Of a stretch of DNA of 64,000 nucleotides, positions 27,975 through 36,620 are shown in pieces (position 1 is the stretch's first letter; the number at the start of each line of letters is the position of its first letter). The stretch is from Acidimicrobiales bacterium (lineage in GTDB: Bacteria > Actinomycetota > Acidimicrobiia > Acidimicrobiales > Poriferisodalaceae), in assembly GCA_030743005.1 (NCBI GenBank), contig JASLTG010000008.1, positions 1 to 64,000 of the forward strand, in the 5' to 3' direction. The position numbers were made by a program, and so were the translations under genes. The notes beneath the pieces are model-generated. The model was not told where the DNA came from, did no database searches, and was given only the letters and a program-made list of their open reading frames with translations.

Positions 27975-28360
27975 TGCAACTCCTCATAATGGTCTCTAAT
28001 AGAATTTTCGTTAACTCTCATAGCTGCATCTATCGGTTGAACCTCCACCGATATCGCTATGGGTTGCTCTCGAGTCAAGTCGCCAACCGATCTTCGGACT
28101 GCTTCTGCTAAGAGATCACGCACTTCGACAAGTGGTACCTGCCCGCGATCTCCATTCAATCGAGCGATCACCGCCACAAACATGTTTGCGCTGTTGCCAT
28201 TGGCTATTAGGTAGTCCTCGCGTTTGATAGCTCGAGTTCTCAAACCGGCTAACGGAACTGAAGGATGTGATGCGGCTGCACCATGCACACTCTGAAGCAT
28301 CTCTCCCACATCGAGGTGTTCTTCAAGGTTCGCTGAATATTCAACGAAGATATGCGGCAT
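27971..28360 (-). CDS. hpaF: 5-carboxymethyl-2-hydroxymuconate isomerase (HpaF-type)
   Basis: The ATG at 28360 is chosen because it yields MPHIFVEYSANL. Tautomerase-superfamily enzymes need the proline that follows the initiator Met as catalytic base, and CHMI proteins begin MPH. A longer frame to 28396 would bury Pro-1. The product is 129 residues, the normal CHMI length, with a clear C-terminal half (REQPIAISVEVQPID). It isomerises 5-carboxymethyl-2-hydroxymuconate in the homoprotocatechuate pathway. First gene of hpaFEH, 80 bp from the divergent hpaG. Confidence 0.87.
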   Translation of the reverse strand: MPHIFVEYSANLEEHLDVGEMLQSVHGAAASHPSVPLAGLRTRAIKREDYLIANGNSANMFVAVIARLNGDRGQVPLVEVRDLLAEAVRRSVGDLTREQPIAISVEVQPIDAAMRVNENSIRDHYEELQ

Positions 28361-28399
28361 GTAATCGCTTCCCCTCAAGGGCCCATAGCCGGCCAACTA

Positions 28400-28429
28400 T
28401 ATGCATAACATGTTACCAACTATCGATAG
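28400..28429. promoter_or_regulatory. Cluster of perfect palindromes, candidate HpaR operator
   Basis: Three perfect palindromes lie in 30 bp between divergent hpaF and hpaG: TATGCATA (28400-28407), TAACATGTTA (28406-28415) and CTATCGATAG (28420-28429). MarR-family regulators bind short palindromes of this kind, and hpaR is the second gene of one of the flanking operons, so autoregulation is plausible. Function inferred from position. Confidence 0.5.
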
Positions 28430-28440
28430 AAGGCTTTCCA

Positions 28441-29307
28441 ATGAGATTCGTGACCTGTTGTTTTGAAGAAAGAACTACTTGGGGCGCCGTGACAGAGGAC
28501 AACAGTGGGGTCATAGATCTCGGGAGACGGCTACCAGATCTTCCCGACCTGAGCACTGCACTCGAAACCGGCAGACTAACCGAAGCCCAAGAGGCTGCAG
28601 GTTGGTCTGATGCCGACTTTGATTTGGCAGACGTAGATTTTGAGCGGACGATTCCCCGCCCTGGGAAAATTTTCTGTATCGGCGTCAATTACGGCGGACG
28701 AAATGCTGAGTACACCGATTCAACTTCAAGCAACAAGCCAAGTGTCTTTGTGCGATTTCCTGAATCTTTGACCGGGCACGAGCAGCCACTTATTCGACCA
28801 CCTGAAAGCGTGCAACTTGACTACGAAGGCGAAATCGTTGCCGTCATCGGAAAGCAAGGACGTCGGATCCCTCAGGGTCAGGCACGTCAACACATTGCGG
28901 GACTGACACTGGGCAACGAAGGAACTATTCGCGACTGGCTACGTCACGCGAAGTTTAATGTCACCCAAGGAAAGAACTGGGAAAGTTCAGGGTCAATGGG
29001 ACCGTGGCTTGTCACACTTGACGAATTCGGAGACTTCGAAGACCTTCGTCTTCAAACCCACGTAAACGGACAATTACGCCAAGATGACACTGTCGCATCA
29101 ATGGCTTTCTCAATCGAGTTCCAAATCGAATACTTGTCAACATTTATAACTCTGGAACCCGGTGATGTGATCTACACCGGAACGCCAACCGGAGCGGGCG
29201 CTCGCCTTGAGCCACCTCAATGGCTAGCACCGGGAGACGTAGTTCAAGTCTCAGTCGACGAGATAGGGACTCTAGAGAACACCATCGAAGATGAGGGACC
29301 CTCTTGA
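28441..29307 (+). CDS. hpaG: FAH-family hydrolase/decarboxylase (HpaG-type)
   Basis: The ATG at 28441, 9 nt after AGAAGG, gives a 288-residue protein (MRFVTCCFEERTTWG); the longer open frame is not needed. It has the FAH-fold segments GVNYGGRNAEY, LDYEGEIVAVIGKQGR, TLGNEGTIRDW and GDVIYTGTPTGAG, with acidic metal ligands. In hpa clusters this protein decarboxylates 5-oxo-pent-3-ene-1,2,5-tricarboxylate. Because hmgA lies 1.7 kb downstream, a fumarylacetoacetate hydrolase role in homogentisate breakdown is an alternative. It overlaps hpaR by 4 bp. Confidence 0.85.
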   Translation: MRFVTCCFEERTTWGAVTEDNSGVIDLGRRLPDLPDLSTALETGRLTEAQEAAGWSDADFDLADVDFERTIPRPGKIFCIGVNYGGRNAEYTDSTSSNKPSVFVRFPESLTGHEQPLIRPPESVQLDYEGEIVAVIGKQGRRIPQGQARQHIAGLTLGNEGTIRDWLRHAKFNVTQGKNWESSGSMGPWLVTLDEFGDFEDLRLQTHVNGQLRQDDTVASMAFSIEFQIEYLSTFITLEPGDVIYTGTPTGAGARLEPPQWLAPGDVVQVSVDEIGTLENTIEDEGPS

Positions 29308-29753
29308 GTCGTTCACTTCGACCATTTGAGCAATCGCTACCCATGGCACTGATGCGTGCACGTGAAACCGTGATGCGCGAATTTCGGCCTCGTCTAGCAC
29401 TACACGATCTAACCGAACAGCAGTGGCGGGTACTGCGAGCATTGAACGGACAAGAAACACCTCTAACTACACGCGAACTCAGTGAGACGACATTCCTATT
29501 AAGCCCGTCCCTTTCACGCATTACGGCCAATCTCGCTGCTCGCGGTCTCCTAATTCGCGAAGCAAATCCAGCGGATCAGCGAAGCAGTCTCCTCAGCCTC
29601 TCCCGCGATGGCGAGGACCTGCTGTCGGTCATGGCCGTCGACAGTGAAGCTGGCTACCACGCTATTGAGCAAAGTTTCGGGTCCGACCGTTTAGAACTCC
29701 TCTACAACCTCCTCGATGACTTAGCTGCGACGCGAATAGCGAAACACACCTAA
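29304..29753 (+). CDS. hpaR: MarR-family regulator, HpaR type
   Basis: A 149-residue winged-helix protein. The N-terminal LPMALMRARETVMREFRPRL and LTEQQWRVLRAL are typical of HpaR, the repressor of homoprotocatechuate genes. The wing segment ANPADQRSSLLSLSRDGE carries the usual DxRS motif. The TTG start overlaps the hpaG stop (TTGA). It likely responds to 4-hydroxyphenylacetate or a related acid and controls the divergent hpaF/hpaG promoters. Confidence 0.9.
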   Translation: MSRSLRPFEQSLPMALMRARETVMREFRPRLALHDLTEQQWRVLRALNGQETPLTTRELSETTFLLSPSLSRITANLAARGLLIREANPADQRSSLLSLSRDGEDLLSVMAVDSEAGYHAIEQSFGSDRLELLYNLLDDLAATRIAKHT

Positions 29754-29789
29754 GGTTGCCAAGGTTCGACTGACCCTGGGGGAATCGCC

Positions 29790-31013
29790 ATGACCGCACC
29801 ATTGGATGGCATACGCGTAATCGAATTCGCGAACTTTGCAGCAGCTCCCTCTGCTACCGCGATTATGGCTGACCTAGGAGCCGAGGTAATAAAGGTCGAG
29901 GCCATTGGGGGCGACCCGATAAGAGGCCTCATGAAGCAGGCCAAAGTGGCTGAAGGAGACCACAACCCAGATCACCCGTTCCAATTCATTAACAGAGGCA
30001 AGAAAGGAATAGAGCTGAACCTTGATAGCCAATCCGGCACTGACATCGCTCACCGGCTAGTGGCCGAATGCGATGTAGTGGTAATGAATTTGTTGAAAGA
30101 ACGAAGACAAAGATTCGGTCTTGATGCTGATGATCTCTTCTCAATCAAACCGGATCTAGTGATTGGTTTGCTATCTGGCTACGGCGAGGTAGGCGAAGAA
30201 ACGAACCGACCCGGCTATGACGTCACCGCCTTCTTTTCGCGTTCAGGTGTTTTCGGTGGCGGTACTACCCCAGGGGGCCCTCCTCCACACGCACGGCCGG
30301 GAGCCGGAGACCACACGACCTCCATTGCATTATTTGGAGCAGTAATGGCTGGCTTACGATCTCGCGACATGACCGGGGAAGGTCAAGTAGTCGAAGCTTC
30401 ATTGTTGAGAACCGCTACCTGGACCATCAGTCTTGATTTGGTTACATCCTTAATCGACGGTAAACCCGCATACGACCGCCCTAGAGAAAAAGGTTTGTCA
30501 GCAATGTTGGAAGCTTTTCAAGCGTCCGACGGCAGATGGCTGCAATTCGCTATGCCTGAAATCGGGGATGCTTGGCAACGTTTCTGCAGTGCTTTAGATA
30601 GAGAGGACCTCCTAAATCGAGACGAGTTTTCTACCGGTCGGCTTCGCTACCAGAACATGCCCGAACTTCTCGCGACTTTGGATGAAAGCATCGGCTCCAA
30701 ACCGGCAGACCATTGGATCCCTCGACTTGACGAGCACAAATGCATCTGGGCGCCGATCAATGATTCGGCCTCAGCGGCCCAGGATCCCCAGGTCAGAGCA
30801 ACCGGCGCATTTGAAACTATTGCTCATCCAGTTGTCGGTGATTTTGAAACTGTGGCTGCGCCGTTTCGAATGCATGACTCGCCAGAAGTGCGGGTGAAAG
30901 GCCCCGCTCCAGAAAAAGGGCAACACACGACGGAGGTACTGCAGGACTTACTCAAGCTAAGTGAGGAAGAAATAGCAGACCTGGAATCAAACGGAGTCGT
31001 TCGCCGCGGTTAG
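29790..31013 (+). CDS. Family III CoA transferase (CaiB/BaiF)
   Basis: A complete 407-residue member of the family, with LGAEVIKVEAIGGDP near the N-terminus, FINRGKKGIELNL, the nucleophile-type aspartate in RPGAGDHTTSIALFG and RDMTGEGQ. GGGGGA about 6 nt before the ATG is a good ribosome-binding site. It lies between hpaR and hmgA on the same strand with small gaps. An aromatic or dicarboxylic acid as CoA acceptor is possible, but this is inferred from position only. Confidence 0.88.
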   Translation: MTAPLDGIRVIEFANFAAAPSATAIMADLGAEVIKVEAIGGDPIRGLMKQAKVAEGDHNPDHPFQFINRGKKGIELNLDSQSGTDIAHRLVAECDVVVMNLLKERRQRFGLDADDLFSIKPDLVIGLLSGYGEVGEETNRPGYDVTAFFSRSGVFGGGTTPGGPPPHARPGAGDHTTSIALFGAVMAGLRSRDMTGEGQVVEASLLRTATWTISLDLVTSLIDGKPAYDRPREKGLSAMLEAFQASDGRWLQFAMPEIGDAWQRFCSALDREDLLNRDEFSTGRLRYQNMPELLATLDESIGSKPADHWIPRLDEHKCIWAPINDSASAAQDPQVRATGAFETIAHPVVGDFETVAAPFRMHDSPEVRVKGPAPEKGQHTTEVLQDLLKLSEEEIADLESNGVVRRG

Positions 31014-31036
31014 GTCCGACGCCTAGCATCGTTGTA

Positions 31037-32326
31037 ATGGTTGAACTCAATTACCAATCCGGATTCGGAAATCAATTCGAGACTGAGGCTGAAGCCGGCG
31101 TTTTACCCGTTGGCCAGAACTCACCCCAAAAAGTCACAGGCGATCTGTACACCGAACAAATCACCGGAACTGCCTTTACAGCCCCACGTAGTTCAATGCA
31201 AAGAAGTTGGGTGTACCGAATTCGACCTTCGGTTCAACACCTGACCAACTTACAGCCAACCGATCCTGGGCTAATTCGCACCGGCCCTGATCAAGAAGGA
31301 TCGCCAACTGCTACCCAACTTCGCTGGGATCCGTTTCCTTCAATTTCTCCCGACGCAAGTTGGTTAACGGGTCTCACAACAGTTGCCACTAACGGGAACA
31401 GCGAACTTCAAACCGGCGGAGCAGTACATCATTTTGCGGCAACCCAATCCATGGGCGATACCGCCTTCGTCAATACTGACGGTGAGCTGATGCTCGCTCC
31501 ATACCTGGGACGCCTATTACTGCGAACCGAAATGGGACATCTTGAGATCGCTCCCGGTCACATCGCAGTGATTCCTCGCGGAATAAAATTTTCTGTCGAC
31601 TTATTGGATGAAATAGCCCGCGGCTACGTCTGCGAAAATTACGGGGCCGCCTTCAGCCTTCCAGAACATGGGCTGGTCGGCGTAGATGCAAACGCTCTAC
31701 CCCGAGATTTCGAGTATCCAGTAGCCAAATATGACGACAACCATCAGCCAACAAAGCTCGTGGCCAAAATCAGTGGTGCTTTATTTGCCAACGACTTGGA
31801 ACACTCACCATTCGATGTGGTCGCGTGGCACGGAAATTTGGCTCCCTACCGCTACGAACTGCGACGCTTCTGTGCGTTAGGCCCAGTGATCTTTGATCAC
31901 CCTGACCCATCTATTTGGACACTTTTATCCTCCCCTTCGGACACTCCCGGAACTGCGAACCTTGATTTCATTCTTTTTCGAGAACACTGGCGAGTAGCGG
32001 AAAATACCTTCCGGCCACCTTGGTTTCATTCGAATGTGATGAGTGAATTAATGGCTCTAATTGAGGGTGTCTACGATGCCAAGGCGGAGGGCTTCGTACC
32101 CGGCGGAATTTCGATTCACAATTCATTCATTCCCCATGGCCCCGACAGTGACGCCTTCAAATCAGCTACTGAATCCGATCTAGCACCTACTAAAGGTCCA
32201 GATTCTTTAGCTGTCATGTGGGAGTCGCGTTACCGGTGGGTACCAACATCGTGGGCCATGGCATTGTCTGAGCTGCAAGATGACTACCCCGAGAGATGGA
32301 GTGGACTCACAAGCGGTTGGCGTTAA
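31037..32326 (+). CDS. hmgA: Homogentisate 1,2-dioxygenase
   Basis: A 429-residue protein of the normal length for this enzyme. Recognised by the N-terminal YQSGFGNQFETEA, TGTAFTAPRSSMQRSW and VCENYGAAFSLPEHG. The iron-binding region is PPWFHSNVMSELMALIEG (His and Glu ligands) followed by SIHNSFIPHGPD (His ligand). It opens the ring of homogentisate, the key intermediate of tyrosine and phenylalanine degradation, to maleylacetoacetate. The isomerase and a dedicated fumarylacetoacetase are not adjacent. It ends convergently, overlapping the next stop by 4 bp. Confidence 0.96.
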   Translation: MVELNYQSGFGNQFETEAEAGVLPVGQNSPQKVTGDLYTEQITGTAFTAPRSSMQRSWVYRIRPSVQHLTNLQPTDPGLIRTGPDQEGSPTATQLRWDPFPSISPDASWLTGLTTVATNGNSELQTGGAVHHFAATQSMGDTAFVNTDGELMLAPYLGRLLLRTEMGHLEIAPGHIAVIPRGIKFSVDLLDEIARGYVCENYGAAFSLPEHGLVGVDANALPRDFEYPVAKYDDNHQPTKLVAKISGALFANDLEHSPFDVVAWHGNLAPYRYELRRFCALGPVIFDHPDPSIWTLLSSPSDTPGTANLDFILFREHWRVAENTFRPPWFHSNVMSELMALIEGVYDAKAEGFVPGGISIHNSFIPHGPDSDAFKSATESDLAPTKGPDSLAVMWESRYRWVPTSWAMALSELQDDYPERWSGLTSGWR

Positions 32327-33606
32327 GCGAACACTCCACCCGAGGTCGCTAATGGGACTCGATCGAGAGCAAACAAGTCGTCATTCGTATCGGGATCAAA
32401 CGGCGCTGTGTTTCCTGTAATCGATCGTGCAACCATCGCGCCAATCCCAGGGGCAAGCTTGAACCCGTGGCCGCTAAAACCATTGGCTAACCAGAGCCCT
32501 TCAACTTCGCTTGGTCCCACGATCGGGTGACTGTCCTGCTCGTTAATCGTGTACAAGCCGCACAACCCTGTCGTGGTTCCAGCATGTTTGATTCCCGGAA
32601 CCCGATGTTGAAATGCAGCTAGCGTCGTTTCGACACAATTTCGATCTGGATTCACTTCGAAATGGTCGGGGTCATTAGTCGGTTCCATGAACTCTGGGAT
32701 TTCAGGCGACACGAGAAGAATCTGACTACCGCTTCTTTCGATGCGGTAGCACCCATCGGTGCTCCCGTCGAAGGTAATTGGTAGGCGAGGATCAGAACCA
32801 GACCACTCCCTCAAGATCAGTTGGATTCGAGTTGGGGTAAGGGTCCAACGCTTCTGGGCTCCGGCCATTTGGTTTATCCGGTTACACCAGGGCCCCCCAG
32901 CGTTGACCACTAGATCGCTATGAATCTCATCGCCGTTGTCTAAACGAACACCAGTCACTCGGTCCTGCTTAGCGAGCACATCAACCACGCCAGCACCAAA
33001 CATGACCTCCACGCCCTGCATTCGGGCAGCTGTTACAAGATCGGCATTTGCCCCAGCTGGGTCAGCTATCCCAGCTTCATTCTCGAACAGGAACGAGTTG
33101 CCCTGGCGGCATCGGTGTTGTTCCAAATCCCCAAAGTCGATCGGTTCGACACAGAGATCCAGTTCTGGCCATTGTTTCAACACTTCCGATCGGGTGAGGA
33201 TTTCTACTGAGACTCCGTTAGAGCGAAGCCGTTCGTACTCAGTTTCTAATTCGCTCTGGGTGCGATCAAAAACCCACAACGCCCCCAACTGGGTGTAGTC
33301 ACTAATAGGGTCATCTAAGCCGGTGAAGTCACCCCAGGATCGATACGCCAGCTGGCTGCAGTAGGCGAGACGGACAACCTCGGGGACCGTGTAGCGGCAA
33401 CGAGATATCGCGACTGAAGCACCGGTGGACCCTGTGGCCGGTCCATCCGCTTTGTCTACAACCATTACCTTCATGTCACTTCGTCGGGCAATTTGGTAAG
33501 CGACAGCCGACCCAATTATCCCTCCACCGATCACAACTACATCAAATGCGGCAGACGACCGTCGGTTCATATCTGAAGTCTTACCCAGATCCCCATGCTC
33601 AGCCAC
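32323..33606 (-). CDS. FAD-dependent amine/amino-acid oxidoreductase (DAO family)
   Basis: A 415-427 residue D-amino-acid-oxidase-fold protein with the FAD motif VVIGGGIIGSAVAY and the sequence GSTGASVAISR, like the sarcosine/dimethylglycine oxidases. The C-terminal part has WLANGFSGHGFKLAPGIG. It oxidises a secondary amine or amino acid. The start is uncertain: GTG at 33606 or ATG at 33570, the latter giving MNRRSSAAFDVVVIGGG. Convergent with hmgA. Confidence 0.87.
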   Translation of the reverse strand: MAEHGDLGKTSDMNRRSSAAFDVVVIGGGIIGSAVAYQIARRSDMKVMVVDKADGPATGSTGASVAISRCRYTVPEVVRLAYCSQLAYRSWGDFTGLDDPISDYTQLGALWVFDRTQSELETEYERLRSNGVSVEILTRSEVLKQWPELDLCVEPIDFGDLEQHRCRQGNSFLFENEAGIADPAGANADLVTAARMQGVEVMFGAGVVDVLAKQDRVTGVRLDNGDEIHSDLVVNAGGPWCNRINQMAGAQKRWTLTPTRIQLILREWSGSDPRLPITFDGSTDGCYRIERSGSQILLVSPEIPEFMEPTNDPDHFEVNPDRNCVETTLAAFQHRVPGIKHAGTTTGLCGLYTINEQDSHPIVGPSEVEGLWLANGFSGHGFKLAPGIGAMVARSITGNTAPFDPDTNDDLFALDRVPLATSGGVFA

Positions 33607-33655
33607 ACGTCCTTAGTTTTTGGTTGCTTAGAACCAACCCAGTCTTGGCTGAAGT

Positions 33656-34174
33656 TCAGGTATTCCTGAGGAGCAACTCGATTTGTTCGACGACCTCATC
33701 GATCGATCGTCCTTCGGTCTCTACTTGTTCAAACCGGCTGTAAGCGGTTGCTCGTTCTTCATAAAGACGCCGCAGCTTCGTTTCATCCGTACCTGCCAGT
33801 AGGGGACGGACAACACCACCTTCGTCGGCGGTATACCTCCGCTGAATTTCTTGGATAGAAGCAGAAAGACAGAAAACGTGACCATTCAAGCTAAGCGCGT
33901 CTGCACAATACTGATCCAACATCATCCGACCACCTGTGGCGATCACCAGTCCCTCTTTGCTTTCAAGGTCTTTGGCGACAGTTCGTTCCATTTCCCGGAA
34001 CGCGTCTTCTCCTTGAGTAGCGAAAATTTGTTCTATAGACCCGTGTCTTTCGACGATGAGGTCATCTGTATCGACGAAAGCCAAAGAACGTTTCGATGCA
34101 AGCAAGCGTCCCGCACTGGATTTTCCACTGGCCATAAAGCCAGTCAGCACGACGTTGGGTTTCTTGTTAGCCAC
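33656..34174 (-). CDS. aroK: Shikimate kinase-like protein
   Basis: A 172-residue P-loop kinase with Walker A GFMASGKSS, the shikimate-binding DTDDLIVERHGSIEQIF and FREMERTV, VIATGGRMML, and the lid segment VRPLLAG. This is the set expected of shikimate kinase, which phosphorylates shikimate in aromatic biosynthesis. No other shikimate-pathway genes except a chorismate mutase at 47937 are in the window, so it may be an orphan or act on a related polyol. Confidence 0.8.
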   Translation of the reverse strand: MANKKPNVVLTGFMASGKSSAGRLLASKRSLAFVDTDDLIVERHGSIEQIFATQGEDAFREMERTVAKDLESKEGLVIATGGRMMLDQYCADALSLNGHVFCLSASIQEIQRRYTADEGGVVRPLLAGTDETKLRRLYEERATAYSRFEQVETEGRSIDEVVEQIELLLRNT

Positions 34175-34238
34175 GGTCTATAGCGTACGACTATCTACCT
34201 GTTGAGGATCTAATGATTTCAACCGCCACCCTATTGCT

Positions 34239-34958
34239 GTGTCTATTACCGAGTATTTGATAGCTCTTGCCTTCCTAGCCATTGGCTGCGGAGTCCAGGC
34301 CACTCTGGGCATAGGGGCTGCTCTGATAGCTGGCCCAGCGTTAACGGTCATCGACCCAGACCTCTTACCCGGACCCATGTTGGCCATGGCGATGGTCGTG
34401 AACATTCGAAACGCTGTGGCAGACCGGCAATCAACCCATGTTGTGTCTTGGAAAAGAGCTCTTGTAGGTGCCCCTGTCGGCTTAGGTATGGGAATTTTCA
34501 TTCTGGCTTATACCGATGCCAAGGCTCTCTCTTTGCTTGTGAGCTCTTTCGTTATTGGAGCTGTTGCCCTGCAACTGAGCGGACTGAAACCCCCGACGGG
34601 GATTACCTCTGACTACGTTGCGGGCGCCGCTACAGCCTTTTCTTCAACCGTTGCGGCACTGCCTGGCCCCATGTTCGTCATCTTCCACGGGCATCGGACA
34701 CCTGGAGCAGTTAGGGGAACAATGGCCAGCTTCATGTTGTTAGTCACTCCAGCAATTCTGGTATTTCTTGCCTTCGACGGAAGATTCGGATTTCGCCATT
34801 TGCTTTTAGCAGCGGTACTCACCCCTGGCATGTTCTTGGGCCTCATCCTGGGTAAAGCCCTTAGACCGAAGATTTCTCTTGATCGCTTTCGAGGACTGAT
34901 TCTAAGCGTGGCGTCACTCAGCGCAGCTGTTGTGATAGTCCGCACATTGGCCTTCTGA
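34239..34958 (+). CDS. TSUP family membrane transporter (TauE/SafE-like)
   Basis: A 239-residue integral membrane protein with about 7-8 hydrophobic helices. The first begins at residue 5 (EYLIALAFLAIGCGVQATLG), and two similar halves are apparent, as in the sulfite exporter/TauE family. It probably moves a sulfur-containing or carboxylate anion across the cytoplasmic membrane. It starts at GTG 34239 and ends 3 bp from the convergent sulfatase, which makes a sulfur link tempting but unproven. Confidence 0.83.
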   Translation: MSITEYLIALAFLAIGCGVQATLGIGAALIAGPALTVIDPDLLPGPMLAMAMVVNIRNAVADRQSTHVVSWKRALVGAPVGLGMGIFILAYTDAKALSLLVSSFVIGAVALQLSGLKPPTGITSDYVAGAATAFSSTVAALPGPMFVIFHGHRTPGAVRGTMASFMLLVTPAILVFLAFDGRFGFRHLLLAAVLTPGMFLGLILGKALRPKISLDRFRGLILSVASLSAAVVIVRTLAF

Positions 34959-34961
34959 GAG

Positions 34962-36620
34962 CTAATAGAGTTCTCCGCGTTTTCCCGCCGCCAGTTCTTC
35001 TTCATCCCAATACCCGATAGGGATGCCTCGCTTAGCTGTACTCCCCGGTTCGCTAGTCGCATTAATCATTTGATCTGCAACAGTCGTGTCATGTCGACGA
35101 CTTCGAAACCAGGAAAACAGCTGCTCATGTAACTCAGAAACAACCGACTGAAGAGCTGGGTCAGAAATGCGGTCATTCTGTTCATCAGGATCATCTATAA
35201 GGTCATACAAAATGTTGGGACCTATCTCACTCAATACATACTTGTATCTATCGTTCCGAAGCATTGTGGCTCGACGCTTTCTTGGTTCATTCATTTCGCT
35301 GACGTAATGAGACATCTCCAAGAATCCCCAGTCAGCTTCACAAACAACAAAGTCCCGTTCGGTGCCGGGGCCGCCGTGCAGCAACGGCACCAACGACTCC
35401 CCCTCCAGCCACTGCGTTCGCGTTTCGTTCTCTCCTCCCAACGCTTCAACGAAGGTTGGAACTAGGTCTATTGCCTCCACTAGTTCGTTCGACACTGTGC
35501 CCCGAGTGACGTCCGCTTGGGCGCGCGGATCCACAACGATCATTGGAACTCTGACCACCTCTTCGTTTATCCAGTCTTTTTCTCCCATCCAATGGTCGCC
35601 CATGTACTCACCGTGATCGGAGGTAAACACAATCAATGTGTCCTTACTTCTTCCCAAACGGTCCATCTCCGCGAACAATCGACCAAGATGATCGTCAATC
35701 TGTTTGATCAGTCCAAGGTAGGTAGGTAAGACCAATTGTCTGGCTTGGGGCTTCGACATGGCTTTCCCGATACGTGATTTGTGAAGTGCACGAATAACCG
35801 GGTGGTTGGTTTCTAGTTCGGCGTCGGTCCTATTGGGTGCCGGCATTTCTTCCGCCGCGTACATAGCGTGGTACGGATCTGACACAACATATGGCCAATG
35901 CGGTTTGATGTAGCTGAGATGCAGGCACCAACGATCATCACCAGCCTTATTGATGAAGTCGATTGCCCGATCTGTCATATAGGCGGTTTCTGAGAGTTCG
36001 TCTGGCACAATCGCCGGAAACGGTGCCGATCTCAGAAGCCACCCAGAACACAGTTCCCCGTTTTCGTCGATCACACTGTTCGCGGCCGTATGCCAAGGGT
36101 TGTCCCCTGCAAAACCATTCGAGCGTAGGAAATCGTTGTAGGGGAGGTCCGCTGGCACCCGGTCGTCTGGATGTAAACCATCGTCATGTTCTTCAGGCGC
36201 AAACCCGCACTCCGATAGGAAAAGCCACTCAGGCGAATTGGCCGGTATCGCCAGCCGGCTTCGAGCCTCTTCATCAGCGCTCATATGGGTTTTCCCTACC
36301 AACACTGCTGGCACTCCGATCTCTCGGAGGTGGTCTCCCATAGTCTTTTGGGTCACTTCGAGTGGAACTTGATTCCATCGCGCCCCGTGGCTGATGACGT
36401 ACCGGCCCGTGTAATAACTCATCCGCGATGACCCGCACACAGCCCCATTTACGAAAGCTCGATCGAAGCGGACACCTCTGTTGGCCAAAGCGTCAATATT
36501 TGGTGTCTCTATGAACGGGTGTCCGACACATCCAAGTGCATCCCACCGGAGTTGGTCACACATAATGAACAAAACGTTTTGTACTGGAGACTCATCTCCC
36601 TTTCCCTCAGTCGGAGTCAT
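34962..36620 (-). CDS. Sulfatase / phosphonate-monoester-hydrolase-like enzyme
   Basis: A 552-residue alkaline-phosphatase-superfamily protein: N-terminal metal site IMCDQLRWDALG, VGKTHMS, FTSDHGEYMGDH and GEKDWINEE. The formylglycine signature is present as VCGSSRMSYYTGR; the position after Cys-x is Ser in place of the usual Pro or Ala. No signal peptide is seen, so it is likely cytoplasmic, as in phosphonate-monoester-hydrolase-type members. It overlaps the following 2-hydroxyacid oxidase gene by 4 bp. Substrate unknown. Confidence 0.88.
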   Translation of the reverse strand: MTPTEGKGDESPVQNVLFIMCDQLRWDALGCVGHPFIETPNIDALANRGVRFDRAFVNGAVCGSSRMSYYTGRYVISHGARWNQVPLEVTQKTMGDHLREIGVPAVLVGKTHMSADEEARSRLAIPANSPEWLFLSECGFAPEEHDDGLHPDDRVPADLPYNDFLRSNGFAGDNPWHTAANSVIDENGELCSGWLLRSAPFPAIVPDELSETAYMTDRAIDFINKAGDDRWCLHLSYIKPHWPYVVSDPYHAMYAAEEMPAPNRTDAELETNHPVIRALHKSRIGKAMSKPQARQLVLPTYLGLIKQIDDHLGRLFAEMDRLGRSKDTLIVFTSDHGEYMGDHWMGEKDWINEEVVRVPMIVVDPRAQADVTRGTVSNELVEAIDLVPTFVEALGGENETRTQWLEGESLVPLLHGGPGTERDFVVCEADWGFLEMSHYVSEMNEPRKRRATMLRNDRYKYVLSEIGPNILYDLIDDPDEQNDRISDPALQSVVSELHEQLFSWFRSRRHDTTVADQMINATSEPGSTAKRGIPIGYWDEEELAAGKRGELY

